NCBI GenBank assembly: GCA_964559135.1
Contig: CAZLGG010000105.1
Span: 1-13,581, forward strand
Source of the DNA: DRQF01 sp964559135
GTDB taxonomy: Bacteria; Planctomycetota; GCA-002687715; DRQF01
Direction: 5' to 3'
Length of the DNA: 13,581 nucleotides
This document shows, in pieces, positions 1-6,916 of this stretch. The notes beneath the pieces are model-generated. The model saw only the letters and a program-made list of their open reading frames with translations. It had not been told where the DNA came from and ran no database searches. Numbering within the stretch: the stretch's first letter is position 1; every line of letters starts with the position of its first letter. Position numbers and translations under genes: made by a program.

Positions 1-837
1 ATGATCTTCGGCACGACGATCGTATCCGTTCCCTTCGGCGTCTACGGCGGTCTGATAGCCGATGACGAGGAGTCGAGAGTCGCTCTCATGGATTGGGCCG
101 CCGCACTCGGAAAGACGAGCAAGGCCGACTACGTGGAATTTCGGCAGCTTCACGATGTGAAGACGTCACTGCCGACCATCGAGATCTATCACACCTTCAT
201 CGCCGACGTGCCTGCGACGAAGGAGGAGTGTCTCACGCGGATTCCGAGGAAGGCCCGCGCCGAGGTCCGTAAGGCGCTCAAGAATGAAGACCTGGCGTTC
301 GGACAGGAGGACATCGAACTCCACGAGTTCCACCACCTGTTTTCGTTGAACAAGCGACGGCTGGGGTCTCCCCTGTTCCCCTCGAGCCTTTTCTGGCACC
401 TGAGGCGCCAATTCGGGGAAAACTGCGTCATTCATACGGTGCGCCATCGCGGCGCAATCGTGGCCGCCGTCATGTCGTTCATTTTCAAAGGAACTCTCAT
501 GCCCTATTACTCGGGCAGCATCGAGGGCGCGGATGCGACGCTCCGGGCGAGCAACTACATGTATTTTCGGCTCATGGAGTGGGCCGTCGAGCAGGGCCTG
601 AAACAATTCGATTTCGGCCGGAGTCGCGAGGGGACAGGAGCCTTTCGTTTCAAGAAAAATCAGGGCTTCGTGCCCCGTCGGCTCAGCTACCAGTACCAGC
701 TCATCAAGGCGAAGGATGTTCCCCATCTGACGCCTTCGAATCCGAAGTATCGCGCTGCCCAATGGATGTTTCGCCGCCTTCCCCTGTTCGCCGCGCAGAA
801 GCTCGGCTCGTGGCTGGTCAAGCGGGCCCCCTTCTGA
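1..837 (+). CDS. FemAB-like peptidyltransferase, exosortase/PEP-CTERM-associated type (5' end outside window)
   Basis: This looks like the C-terminal ~278 residues of a FemAB/GNAT-fold protein of the kind that travels with XrtA/PEP-CTERM exosortase and exopolysaccharide clusters. Visible signatures are the N-terminal VSVPF-x-VYGG stretch, the segment YYSGSIEGAD followed by NYMYFRLMEWA, then FDFGRS-x5-GAFRFKKNQGF. A Pro-rich ending with NPKYR and RRLPL closes the protein in the manner of this family. Members I know are about 340 residues long, and the GG-containing stretch sits some 50-60 residues in, so the ATG at base 1 is probably internal and the true start lies left of the window. The exact substrate is unknown; the family is presumed to transfer an aminoacyl-type group during envelope or surface-polymer assembly. 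No exosortase or glycosyltransferase gene is visible here, so the expected partners, if present, lie upstream. The next gene starts 73 bases downstream. Confidence 0.8.
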   Translation: MIFGTTIVSVPFGVYGGLIADDEESRVALMDWAAALGKTSKADYVEFRQLHDVKTSLPTIEIYHTFIADVPATKEECLTRIPRKARAEVRKALKNEDLAFGQEDIELHEFHHLFSLNKRRLGSPLFPSSLFWHLRRQFGENCVIHTVRHRGAIVAAVMSFIFKGTLMPYYSGSIEGADATLRASNYMYFRLMEWAVEQGLKQFDFGRSREGTGAFRFKKNQGFVPRRLSYQYQLIKAKDVPHLTPSNPKYRAAQWMFRRLPLFAAQKLGSWLVKRAPF

Positions 838-873
838 GCAGGGAGCAACAGGTCCGGCTTCGCTGTGCCGCGA

Positions 874-902
874 TTGATGACAGCCGTTCCCTCACCTACA
901 CT
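874..902 (+). promoter_or_regulatory. Weak sigma-70-like promoter candidate before the response regulator
   Basis: TTGATG (874-879) and TACACT (897-902) are 17 bases apart, and each matches the consensus hexamer at 4 of 6 positions. Transcription from here would begin around 908-911, almost at the ATG at 911. That would give a nearly leaderless message, consistent with the lack of a Shine-Dalgarno sequence. Matches this weak occur by chance, so confidence is low. Confidence 0.25.
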
Positions 903-910
903 CCGCCATC

Positions 911-2260
911 ATGAAGGTCCTCATTGCAGACGACGAACAATCCATCGTTGCCACGCTGGAAGACGATCTCGCCGACGCCGGTCATGAGGTCCTTGCGGCT
1001 CCCGACGGGAACCGGGCCCTCGACATCGTCCGCAGGGAGAAGGTCGATTGCCTCATCACGGACCTCTCGATGCCCGGGATGGGCGGGATGACGCTCATCG
1101 AGGAGGCGAAGAAGGTTCGCCCCGGGTTGCAAATCATCGTCATCACCGGGTACGGAACCATCGAGAGCGCCGTGGAGGCGATGAAAAAGGGCGCCGCCGA
1201 ATACGTGCAAAAGCCCTTCCTGAACGAACAGATCATCGCGTTGGTGGATCGCCTCGCCAAGATCTCGAGGCTGGAGGAGGAGAATGAGGACCTCCGCAGT
1301 CAGCTCCAGGAGATCACAGCCTTCGAGAATATCGTCGGCGCCAGCAAGGCCATGCAGGACGTCTTCCGGATCCTGAAAAATGTCTCGCGGTCGGAATCCG
1401 ACATCCTCCTCATCGGCGAGACGGGAACAGGCAAGGAAGTCATGGCGCGGGCCATTCACGCTCACAGTGCCCGCAAGAACAAGCCTCTGGTGACCCTTTC
1501 CTGCGCCGCGATCCCGGCCACCCTTCTCGAGGACGAGCTATTCGGCCACGAACGCGGTGCCTACACCGATGCCCGGGACCGCAAGATCGGCCGATTCGAG
1601 CGGGCCCACCAGGGAACATTTTTTCTCGATGACATCGACGACATGCCCCTGGAGACCCAGGTGAAGCTCTTGCGGATCCTTCAGGAAAGAGAATTCGAGC
1701 GCTTGGGGGGAGAGAAGACGATTCAGGTGGATGTCCGCGTCATCGTCGCCACCAAGATCGACCTTCGAGTCCTCGTCGACGAGGGCCGATTCCGCGAGGA
1801 TCTCTTCTTCCGGCTGAACGTGGTCCCCGTCCGCCTGCCTCCTTTGAGGGAACGTAAGGGCGACATCCCGTTGCTGGCCAAACATTTCATCGCGAAGTAC
1901 TCCGGCAGCCGCAGCTATGAGATCAAACCCGATGTCATGGCGGCCATGGAGGCCTACTATTGGCCCGGGAACGTGAGGGAGTTGGAGCACGCCATCGAGC
2001 GTGCGATCGCGTTCGCGGGCCAAGGGCGCATCCTTCGGAAGGAGCATCTCGTGGAGGCCTCACCGGTCCACAAGAAGGCCATGGCGGTACCGAGGAACCT
2101 GACCACCTTGCGGGAGGCCGTCGAAGCCGCAGAGAAGGATCACATTCAAGAGATCCTGAGCATCACGAACGGGCACAAGGCCCAGGCCGCGGAGATCCTG
2201 GGGATCAGTCGGAAGAACCTCTGGGAGAAGATGAAGAACTACGGCATCGAGGTCTCGTGA
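911..2260 (+). CDS. NtrC-family sigma-54-dependent response regulator
   Basis: A three-domain activator of sigma-54 RNA polymerase, 449 residues, the usual length. The receiver domain (about 1-118) has the acidic pair D7/D8, phosphoacceptor D51, T79 and K101. A short charged linker (about 119-138) precedes the AAA+ domain (about 139-370), which has Walker A GETGTGKE (169-176), an arginine-finger region FREDLFFRLN and sensor II WPGNVRELEH. A Fis-type helix-turn-helix ends the protein (about 408-447, ISRKNLWEKMK). The sigma-54-contacting loop reads GAYTDA (216-221) instead of GAFTGA. The Walker B end reads LDDI instead of LDEI, and sensor I reads ATKIDL instead of ATNRDL. The conserved surroundings suggest a subfamily rather than decay. 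No histidine kinase is adjacent, so the partner is unknown. No Shine-Dalgarno is evident before 911, but the receiver domain begins at this ATG. The stop overlaps the lpxH-like start. Confidence 0.93.
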   Translation: MKVLIADDEQSIVATLEDDLADAGHEVLAAPDGNRALDIVRREKVDCLITDLSMPGMGGMTLIEEAKKVRPGLQIIVITGYGTIESAVEAMKKGAAEYVQKPFLNEQIIALVDRLAKISRLEEENEDLRSQLQEITAFENIVGASKAMQDVFRILKNVSRSESDILLIGETGTGKEVMARAIHAHSARKNKPLVTLSCAAIPATLLEDELFGHERGAYTDARDRKIGRFERAHQGTFFLDDIDDMPLETQVKLLRILQEREFERLGGEKTIQVDVRVIVATKIDLRVLVDEGRFREDLFFRLNVVPVRLPPLRERKGDIPLLAKHFIAKYSGSRSYEIKPDVMAAMEAYYWPGNVRELEHAIERAIAFAGQGRILRKEHLVEASPVHKKAMAVPRNLTTLREAVEAAEKDHIQEILSITNGHKAQAAEILGISRKNLWEKMKNYGIEVS

Positions 2261-3024
2261 ATACTTCGTATGTTCGCCCGGCGATTCCCGTTCGTTTCGT
2301 TTCCGACGTCCACATCACCTGGGGCGATTCCCCGGGACGCGACGCGTTCAACCGCTTCCTCGAGGACTGCGCGACTTCGGGTGTCCGAACCCTCTTCATC
2401 CACGGGGATCTCTTCGAGTTCTGGATCGGCGACCGCCAGGGGAAGTTCGCGTTCTACCGTCCGCTCTTCGATGCCCTGCGAACGCTGACCGCGTCCGGGA
2501 CGGCCGTCCATCTCCTCAAGGGGAATCGGGATTTCCTCCTGGGACGGGCCTTCGAGGACGCGGGATGTCACGTGGTCGAGGAAGAGCTGGAATTGGAACT
2601 CGGAGGCTTGAAGACCCATCTTTCCCACGGCGACGAGCTTTGCCTGGACGACCGTTCCTATCAGAGGGCTCGGAAGGTCTTTCGCTCGAAGGTGGTCGCA
2701 GGCATCGCATGGTGTTTACCCGCCGGGCTGGGCGTCCTCCTCGCCCGCTCGTATCGCGGCATCAGCGAGCGGAAGAAAAGACGCATGAAATCGGCGGAGG
2801 GACACCGATACCACACGATTCGGCGCGGCGTGGAGGAGCTCCTCCGCCGGGGGGGATATGACGCCCTGATTTGCGGACACATCCATTGGCCGAAGGAACA
2901 AGTCGTCGAGGTGGATGCGAAGACGAGGCGCGTCATCACCACCGGAGCCTGGGAAGAAGGCCCCAACTACGTCGAATTCGATGGGGAGAGTCTCGCCTTG
3001 AAAGTCTTCCGACCGGCCCTTTGA
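2257..3024 (+). CDS. lpxH: UDP-2,3-diacylglucosamine hydrolase (LpxH-like metallophosphoesterase)
   Basis: Probably the lipid A pathway enzyme that cleaves UDP-2,3-diacylglucosamine to lipid X and UMP at the inner face of the cytoplasmic membrane. All calcineurin-type metal motifs are present: D17-x-H19 (SDVHI), GDLFEFWIGD (50-59), GNRDFLLG (89-96), SHGDELCLDD (123-132) and GHIHWP (207-212). The GDLFE-x-WIGD and GNRDF forms are characteristic of LpxH rather than of generic phosphoesterases. At 255 residues it is close to the ~240 of the family. A hydrophobic and basic insert (about 148-178, WCLPAGLGVLLAR then ERKKRR) lies where LpxH carries its membrane-facing cap. I chose the GTG at 2257 because it gives the expected N-terminus, overlaps the regulator stop as GTGA, and has GAGG just upstream at 2249-2252. 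An open frame extends further upstream inside the regulator gene but adds non-homologous sequence. The overlap implies translational coupling to the regulator. Confidence 0.85.
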   Translation: MNTSYVRPAIPVRFVSDVHITWGDSPGRDAFNRFLEDCATSGVRTLFIHGDLFEFWIGDRQGKFAFYRPLFDALRTLTASGTAVHLLKGNRDFLLGRAFEDAGCHVVEEELELELGGLKTHLSHGDELCLDDRSYQRARKVFRSKVVAGIAWCLPAGLGVLLARSYRGISERKKRRMKSAEGHRYHTIRRGVEELLRRGGYDALICGHIHWPKEQVVEVDAKTRRVITTGAWEEGPNYVEFDGESLALKVFRPAL

Positions 3025-3094
3025 GGCTCCTCCCGACCTTCGTATCCTCTTCTTCCGACCCAGGCCTCCGGGGCGTTGCGTCGGCAAGAAATAG

Positions 3095-3769
3095 ATGAGC
3101 CTTCTGGATGTCGTGACCCTCGATGGGCCCGCGGGAGCGGGCAAGAGCACCGTGGCCAAAGAAGTGGCGCGACGGTTGGGCTACCGTTATCTGGATACCG
3201 GGGCCATGTACCGAGCGGTCGCGCTGCTCGCACTGCGTGAGGGCACGGCGCCCGACGACGAAGCCGGACTGAATCGGCTCGTCGCAAGCCTCGAGATGGA
3301 ATTCCGGCCGGACGGACGTCTTTGGGTGAACGGTCAGGACGTCACCGATGAGATTCGTTCTCGCGAGGTCACCACTTCGGTGTCCGGATTTGCCTCCAGC
3401 CACGCGGTCCGATCCGCGATGAGCCGACTCCAGCGCAGCATGGGGGAGGGGGGGCGATTGGTTTGCGAGGGCAGGGACATGGGGAGCGTTGTTTTCCCCG
3501 ACGCGCGCCTGCGCATCTACCTGGACGCCTCCCCCGAGATCCGGGCGCGGCGTCGGAAGAAGGAGTTGGAAGAGGCCGGAGAAACGGTCGACTTCGAACA
3601 GTTGCTCCGGGAAATCCGGGAGCGCGACGCGAAGGACGCGTCGAGGGAGGAGGCTCCCCTGAAGCGCGTCGAGGGACAGATGCTCGTGGACACGAGCACG
3701 CTGTCCAAGGACGAGGTGATCGATCGGATCGCCAGGTTGGCACAAGCCGCGCCGGACACGACGCGGTGA
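3095..3769 (+). CDS. cmk: Cytidylate kinase
   Basis: Phosphorylates CMP and dCMP to the diphosphates with ATP in the cytosol, recycling pyrimidine nucleotides. The 224 residues match the usual bacterial length. Visible motifs are the P-loop GPAGAGKST (11-19), the CMP-binding YLDTGAMYRA (32-41), EGRDMGSVVFPDA and the following IYLDASPE-x-RARRR, and the LID-region RDAKDASREEAPL. The ATG at 3095 puts the P-loop at residue 11, as expected; there is no convincing Shine-Dalgarno (AAGAAATAG precedes the ATG). It lies 70 bases after the lpxH-like gene and 157 bases before rpsA. The cmk-rpsA order is conserved across many bacterial phyla and supports both calls. A run of five G, one A and seven G lies within the gene at 3442-3454, encoding part of MGEGG. 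Confidence 0.96.
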   Translation: MSLLDVVTLDGPAGAGKSTVAKEVARRLGYRYLDTGAMYRAVALLALREGTAPDDEAGLNRLVASLEMEFRPDGRLWVNGQDVTDEIRSREVTTSVSGFASSHAVRSAMSRLQRSMGEGGRLVCEGRDMGSVVFPDARLRIYLDASPEIRARRRKKELEEAGETVDFEQLLREIRERDAKDASREEAPLKRVEGQMLVDTSTLSKDEVIDRIARLAQAAPDTTR

Positions 3770-3779
3770 ACGAAATGGA

Positions 3780-3818
3780 CCCCCTTCGGGGGGCTTGTCG
3801 GAGGCGCCGGCGGCCTCC
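3780..3818 (+). terminator. Tandem GC hairpins between cmk and rpsA, possible terminator or attenuator
   Basis: Eleven bases after the cmk stop, CCCCC (3780-3784) and GGGGG (3789-3793) close a TTCG loop, forming the very stable C(UUCG)G tetraloop hairpin common in terminators. A second stem follows: GGAGGC (3800-3805) with GCCTCC (3813-3818) around a 7-base loop. No T-tract follows either stem, so Rho-independent termination is unproven. Partial termination, RNA processing or S1 autoregulation are alternatives. Confidence 0.4.
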
Positions 3819-3926
3819 ACCCTCGGCAGCGGCTCGCGGTGAGACGCGGAGGGGCTTTTCGACCCGAATCACCGGGATTCTTCGTGCGACGCCGGATCGC
3901 CGAGAGTCCCAGCCAGAGATACATAC

Positions 3927-5825
3927 ATGAGTAACAGCCGCGAGCTGCTGAAAAAGTACAGCCCTTCGAACGATGAGGTCGACAGGCTCCTGAATGATGC
4001 CTTCGAAGACGGCGCGACCGTCGAGGACTCCACCTATGACGAGTCCGTCGGGAGTTTCCAAAGAGATACGATCCTCAACGGGAAGGTGATCAGCATCATC
4101 GGCGACGACGTGATCGTCGACATCGGATACAAGTCCGAAGGCGTGGTGGACGTCCACGAATTCGGCGAGACCCCCCCGCAGGTGAATGACGAGATCGAGG
4201 TCTACCTGGAAGAACTCGAAGACCAGATGGGAATGATGATCCTCTCCAAGAAGAAGGCGGATCGCATTCGAGGCTGGAACAGGGTCGTTTCCGAGCACAA
4301 GGAAGGCGACGTCATCAAGGGCATGGTCATGCGGAAGATCAAGGGCGGTCTTCTGGTGGACATCGGAATCCCCGTATTCCTGCCGGCCAGTCAGGTGAGC
4401 ATCCGCCGGACGGCAGATGTCTCCGCTTACATCGGCAAAGAGATCGAGGCTCGGATCATCAAGATCGACGAGAGCCGCATGAACATCGTTATTTCCCGCC
4501 GAAAGCTCCTCGAAGAGGGGCGCGATCAGCTCAAGCAGGAGCTCCTTTCGGATCTCTCCGAGGGGCAATTGCGTCACGGCGTGGTCAAGAACATCGCGGA
4601 CTTCGGCGCCTTCGTGGACCTGGGCGGCATCGATGGATTGCTCCACATCACAGACATGAGCTGGGGTCGGATCAACCATCCCTCCGAGATCCTCAAGATC
4701 GACGACGAGGTGGAGGTGAAGATCCTCAAGTTCGATCGGGACAACGAACGCATCGCCCTCGGCCTCAAGCAGAAGACCGAGAGCCCGTGGCGGAAGATCG
4801 AGGAACGATTCCGTCCCGGCGATCGGGTGCGCGGTGAGGTGGTGAACGTCATGTCCTACGGCGCATTCATCAAGCTCGAAGAGGGCGTCGAGGGCCTTGT
4901 CCACATCTCCGAGATGAGCTGGACCCGTCGGGTCAATCACCCGAGCGAATTGGTGAACATCGGCGACATCGTGGATGTGATCGTCCTGAACGTGAATGCG
5001 TCCAAGCAAGAGATCAGCCTCGGCATGAAGCAGGTCGAGGAGAACCCTTGGACGACCGTCGAGGACAAGTACCCCGTCGGCACGATCATTCGCGGCCGAG
5101 TGCGCAATCTCACCAACTACGGAGCGTTCGTGGAGATCGAGGAGGGCATCGACGGCCTGTTGCATATCTCCGACATGAGCTGGACGCGCAAGATCAGCCA
5201 CCCCTCGGAGATGGTCAAAAAGGGCGACGAGATCGAAACCATCGTCCTCTCGGTCGACCAGGACAAAAAGCGTGTTGCCCTCGGTATCAAGCAATTGAGC
5301 GAAGACCCTTGGATCGCCGACATCCCGACCCGCTATCGCGTGGGTGAGGAGTTGGAGGGCGAAGTCACGAAGATCACCAACTTCGGCGTCTTCGTGAACA
5401 TCGGGAACGACCTCGAAGGCTTGATGCACATCTCGGAACTCTCGGACTCCAAGGTCGAGAATCCGGAGGAGATCGTGCACGTCGGCGACAAGGTCTTGGT
5501 CCGCATCATCAAGGTGAACACGGAGGAGCGGAAGATCGGTCTCAGCCTCATGGACGTCGTGGAACGGGCGGAAACACCTCCTCCGGCCGTCGAGCGCCCC
5601 GAGGAAACCGAGGAAGAGGGGACCTCCGAGGTCGCCCCCGAGGCACCTGCCGTCGAGGCCGAAACCGAAGCGGGGGAGGTGGCGGCGACCGAGCCGGCCG
5701 ATGCCGAGCCCGAAAGCGCCGCAGCGCCTGCCGCGGCGGACTCCGATTTGCCGCAGGCTGAAGCGGCTCCGGACGAGGCCACGGAGGCCGATGAGAGCCC
5801 GGAGACGAAGGATTCCGAGGGTTGA
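3927..5825 (+). CDS. rpsA: 30S ribosomal protein S1
   Basis: Ribosomal protein S1 binds mRNA on the small subunit and helps unfold and position it for initiation. Six S1 (OB-fold) domains are visible at about 47-110, 127-192, 211-281, 295-367, 382-454 and 469-542. Domains 3-6 carry the typical (Y/F)GAF(V/I)-x-GLxHIS signature (GVF in domain 6), and domains 3-5 are followed by MSW and HPSE. Domains 1 and 2 are divergent, as in E. coli, where they dock on the ribosome through S2. At 632 residues it is longer than the ~557 of E. coli because of an 84-residue tail (549-632) made mostly of Glu, Ala, Pro, Asp and Thr, with only two basic residues. The start at 3927 begins right before the SNSRELLKKY segment; the upstream GAGAT is at best a weak ribosome site. 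S1 often autoregulates its own translation in other bacteria; no such element is demonstrated here beyond the leader hairpins. Confidence 0.97.
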   Translation: MSNSRELLKKYSPSNDEVDRLLNDAFEDGATVEDSTYDESVGSFQRDTILNGKVISIIGDDVIVDIGYKSEGVVDVHEFGETPPQVNDEIEVYLEELEDQMGMMILSKKKADRIRGWNRVVSEHKEGDVIKGMVMRKIKGGLLVDIGIPVFLPASQVSIRRTADVSAYIGKEIEARIIKIDESRMNIVISRRKLLEEGRDQLKQELLSDLSEGQLRHGVVKNIADFGAFVDLGGIDGLLHITDMSWGRINHPSEILKIDDEVEVKILKFDRDNERIALGLKQKTESPWRKIEERFRPGDRVRGEVVNVMSYGAFIKLEEGVEGLVHISEMSWTRRVNHPSELVNIGDIVDVIVLNVNASKQEISLGMKQVEENPWTTVEDKYPVGTIIRGRVRNLTNYGAFVEIEEGIDGLLHISDMSWTRKISHPSEMVKKGDEIETIVLSVDQDKKRVALGIKQLSEDPWIADIPTRYRVGEELEGEVTKITNFGVFVNIGNDLEGLMHISELSDSKVENPEEIVHVGDKVLVRIIKVNTEERKIGLSLMDVVERAETPPPAVERPEETEEEGTSEVAPEAPAVEAETEAGEVAATEPADAEPESAAAPAAADSDLPQAEAAPDEATEADESPETKDSEG

Positions 5826-5837
5826 GAAAACAAGGAG

Positions 5838-5868
5838 CGCTCCGCCGGGCGGCGAGCCCGGCGGAGCG
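5838..5868 (+). promoter_or_regulatory. 13-bp perfect hairpin between rpsA and the lipoprotein gene
   Basis: CGCTCCGCCGGGC (5838-5850) pairs perfectly with GCCCGGCGGAGCG (5856-5868) around a GGCGA loop. It begins 12 bases after the rpsA stop and ends 7 bases before the ATG at 5876. The 3' arm contains GGAG (5863-5866), the best Shine-Dalgarno for that ATG, so folding would hide it. On the + strand TCCAATC follows rather than a T-tract. It may be a terminator for rpsA, a translational gate, or both. Confidence 0.6.
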
Positions 5869-5875
5869 TCCAATC

Positions 5876-6916
5876 ATGTCGAGAATAGCGCTCGCCGTTT
5901 TGAGCGTGACCTTCCTTTTGTCCTGCGGAACCGATGGGGAGACCCCTTCGGGCGTCGACCATGAAGGCGTCTCGCCCGTCCACCCTCGACGCACCGATGT
6001 GCGGCCGGAATCCGACGAGTTTTTTCGCAAACGCGTCGAGGCCGTAGGTCAGTTGCTCCTCCAGCACCGCCCGGAGAAGGCCTTCGAGCTTCTCGAATCC
6101 ACATGGCCTCTCAGTCCTCCCGAGCCGTTCCTCACCCGTTTGAGAGCCTTGGATTTGCGGTGCCGACGGTCGCTGAGAGACGGCGTCTGGATGTCCGCGC
6201 GCGTCGAGTTCTCCCAGAAGATCTTCGAGATGGGTGCGGTGGTTGTGGGAGAAGTGATCGTAGAGAATCGTTCTTCGGAGATCCTCTCCATCCCGGCCAC
6301 CCGGCCCGTCAGTTCCGAACTCGATGGAAAAACCGAACAGACGTCCGCATCCATCCTCAGGACGACTGTGACCTACCGGGAATACGTGCCCGACGGAACG
6401 CTGGTGACGGAAAGCGATGTCGGCAACTTCTTCCTCGACCGGGACATTCGCCTCGAACCCGGCGAGACGCGACGATTCCCGGTCGACATCGACACATTGG
6501 CACACAACCCCGGTGGGCTCATGCTCCGAACGTACAGGGTCTCCGGACGCATCTATGTCCCCTACGTGCTTGTGGGCGACGTCGAACTTCCCGGTCCGGT
6601 CGAGGTCGAGGGTGCGACGATAAGGGTCTACCCGAAGGGGGCCAAGCATCTGGCCAAGCGCCCCATGGTTCGTGTCAAGGAGGCCTTTCGTAAATCGAGC
6701 CCCGTGCACCTGACTCTCGCGGCGTCGTACGTCGAGCCGGATCGAATGAGGGAGTTGCTGGAGTTTCTCCTGACACACCTGGAGGCCCCCGAGACCTCCG
6801 CTACCATGAGAAATGCCCTGGTCGCCTGCTTCCAGATCCTGGCCGGCGATGGGATCAAGAGGGACCGCGCCGGTTGGACGAGGTGGGCGCGGAAACGAAT
6901 CGGAGAGGTCAGATGA
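5876..6916 (+). CDS. Putative lipoprotein of unknown function
   Basis: I do not recognise a named family. The 346-residue product starts with a lipoprotein signal peptide: a basic residue at position 3, a hydrophobic core, then the lipobox LLSC with C17 as the lipidation site, followed by a Gly/Asp/Glu-rich linker. This implies anchoring in a membrane facing the periplasm. Residues about 45-95 look helical. About 105-260 is rich in beta-strand patterns (VVVGEVIVENRS, EPGETRRFPVDI, YRVSGRIYVPYV), like an immunoglobulin-type sandwich. The end (about 275-346) is helical and finishes with an ILAGDGIKRD-x4-W-x-RWARK segment that resembles HEAT-type repeat ends in planctomycete proteins; this is an impression, not a search result. 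The ATG at 5876 is chosen over the TTG at 5822, which would bury the signal peptide behind 18 odd residues. GGAG at 5863-5866 is the ribosome site. The stop overlaps tyrS as ATGA. Confidence 0.8.
   Translation: MSRIALAVLSVTFLLSCGTDGETPSGVDHEGVSPVHPRRTDVRPESDEFFRKRVEAVGQLLLQHRPEKAFELLESTWPLSPPEPFLTRLRALDLRCRRSLRDGVWMSARVEFSQKIFEMGAVVVGEVIVENRSSEILSIPATRPVSSELDGKTEQTSASILRTTVTYREYVPDGTLVTESDVGNFFLDRDIRLEPGETRRFPVDIDTLAHNPGGLMLRTYRVSGRIYVPYVLVGDVELPGPVEVEGATIRVYPKGAKHLAKRPMVRVKEAFRKSSPVHLTLAASYVEPDRMRELLEFLLTHLEAPETSATMRNALVACFQILAGDGIKRDRAGWTRWARKRIGEVR

Noticed and set aside
1960..2256. Upstream extension of the lpxH-like frame
   Set aside because: It lies entirely inside the regulator gene and adds basic low-complexity residues absent from LpxH; the GTG at 2257 fits family length.
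2832..2845. 14-base perfect palindrome GGAGGAGCTCCTCC inside the lpxH-like gene
   Set aside because: Arises from Glu-Glu-Leu-Leu codons in the coding frame; no further structure around it.
3737..3753. Sigma-54-like -24/-12 site (TTGGCAC, then GC) at the end of cmk
   Set aside because: Only the GG-N10-GC core fits, the -12 side is poor, and it lies in coding sequence where the match is explained by codons.
3369..5873. 834-codon open frame antisense to rpsA and cmk
   Set aside because: Its composition (strings of Asp, Val, His, Leu) is the mirror of the acidic S1 repeats. Long antisense frames are expected in GC-rich DNA, and rpsA on the + strand is certain.
5822..5875. TTG start at 5822 for the lipoprotein gene
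   Set aside because: It would overlap the rpsA stop and place 18 residues before a well-formed lipoprotein signal peptide.
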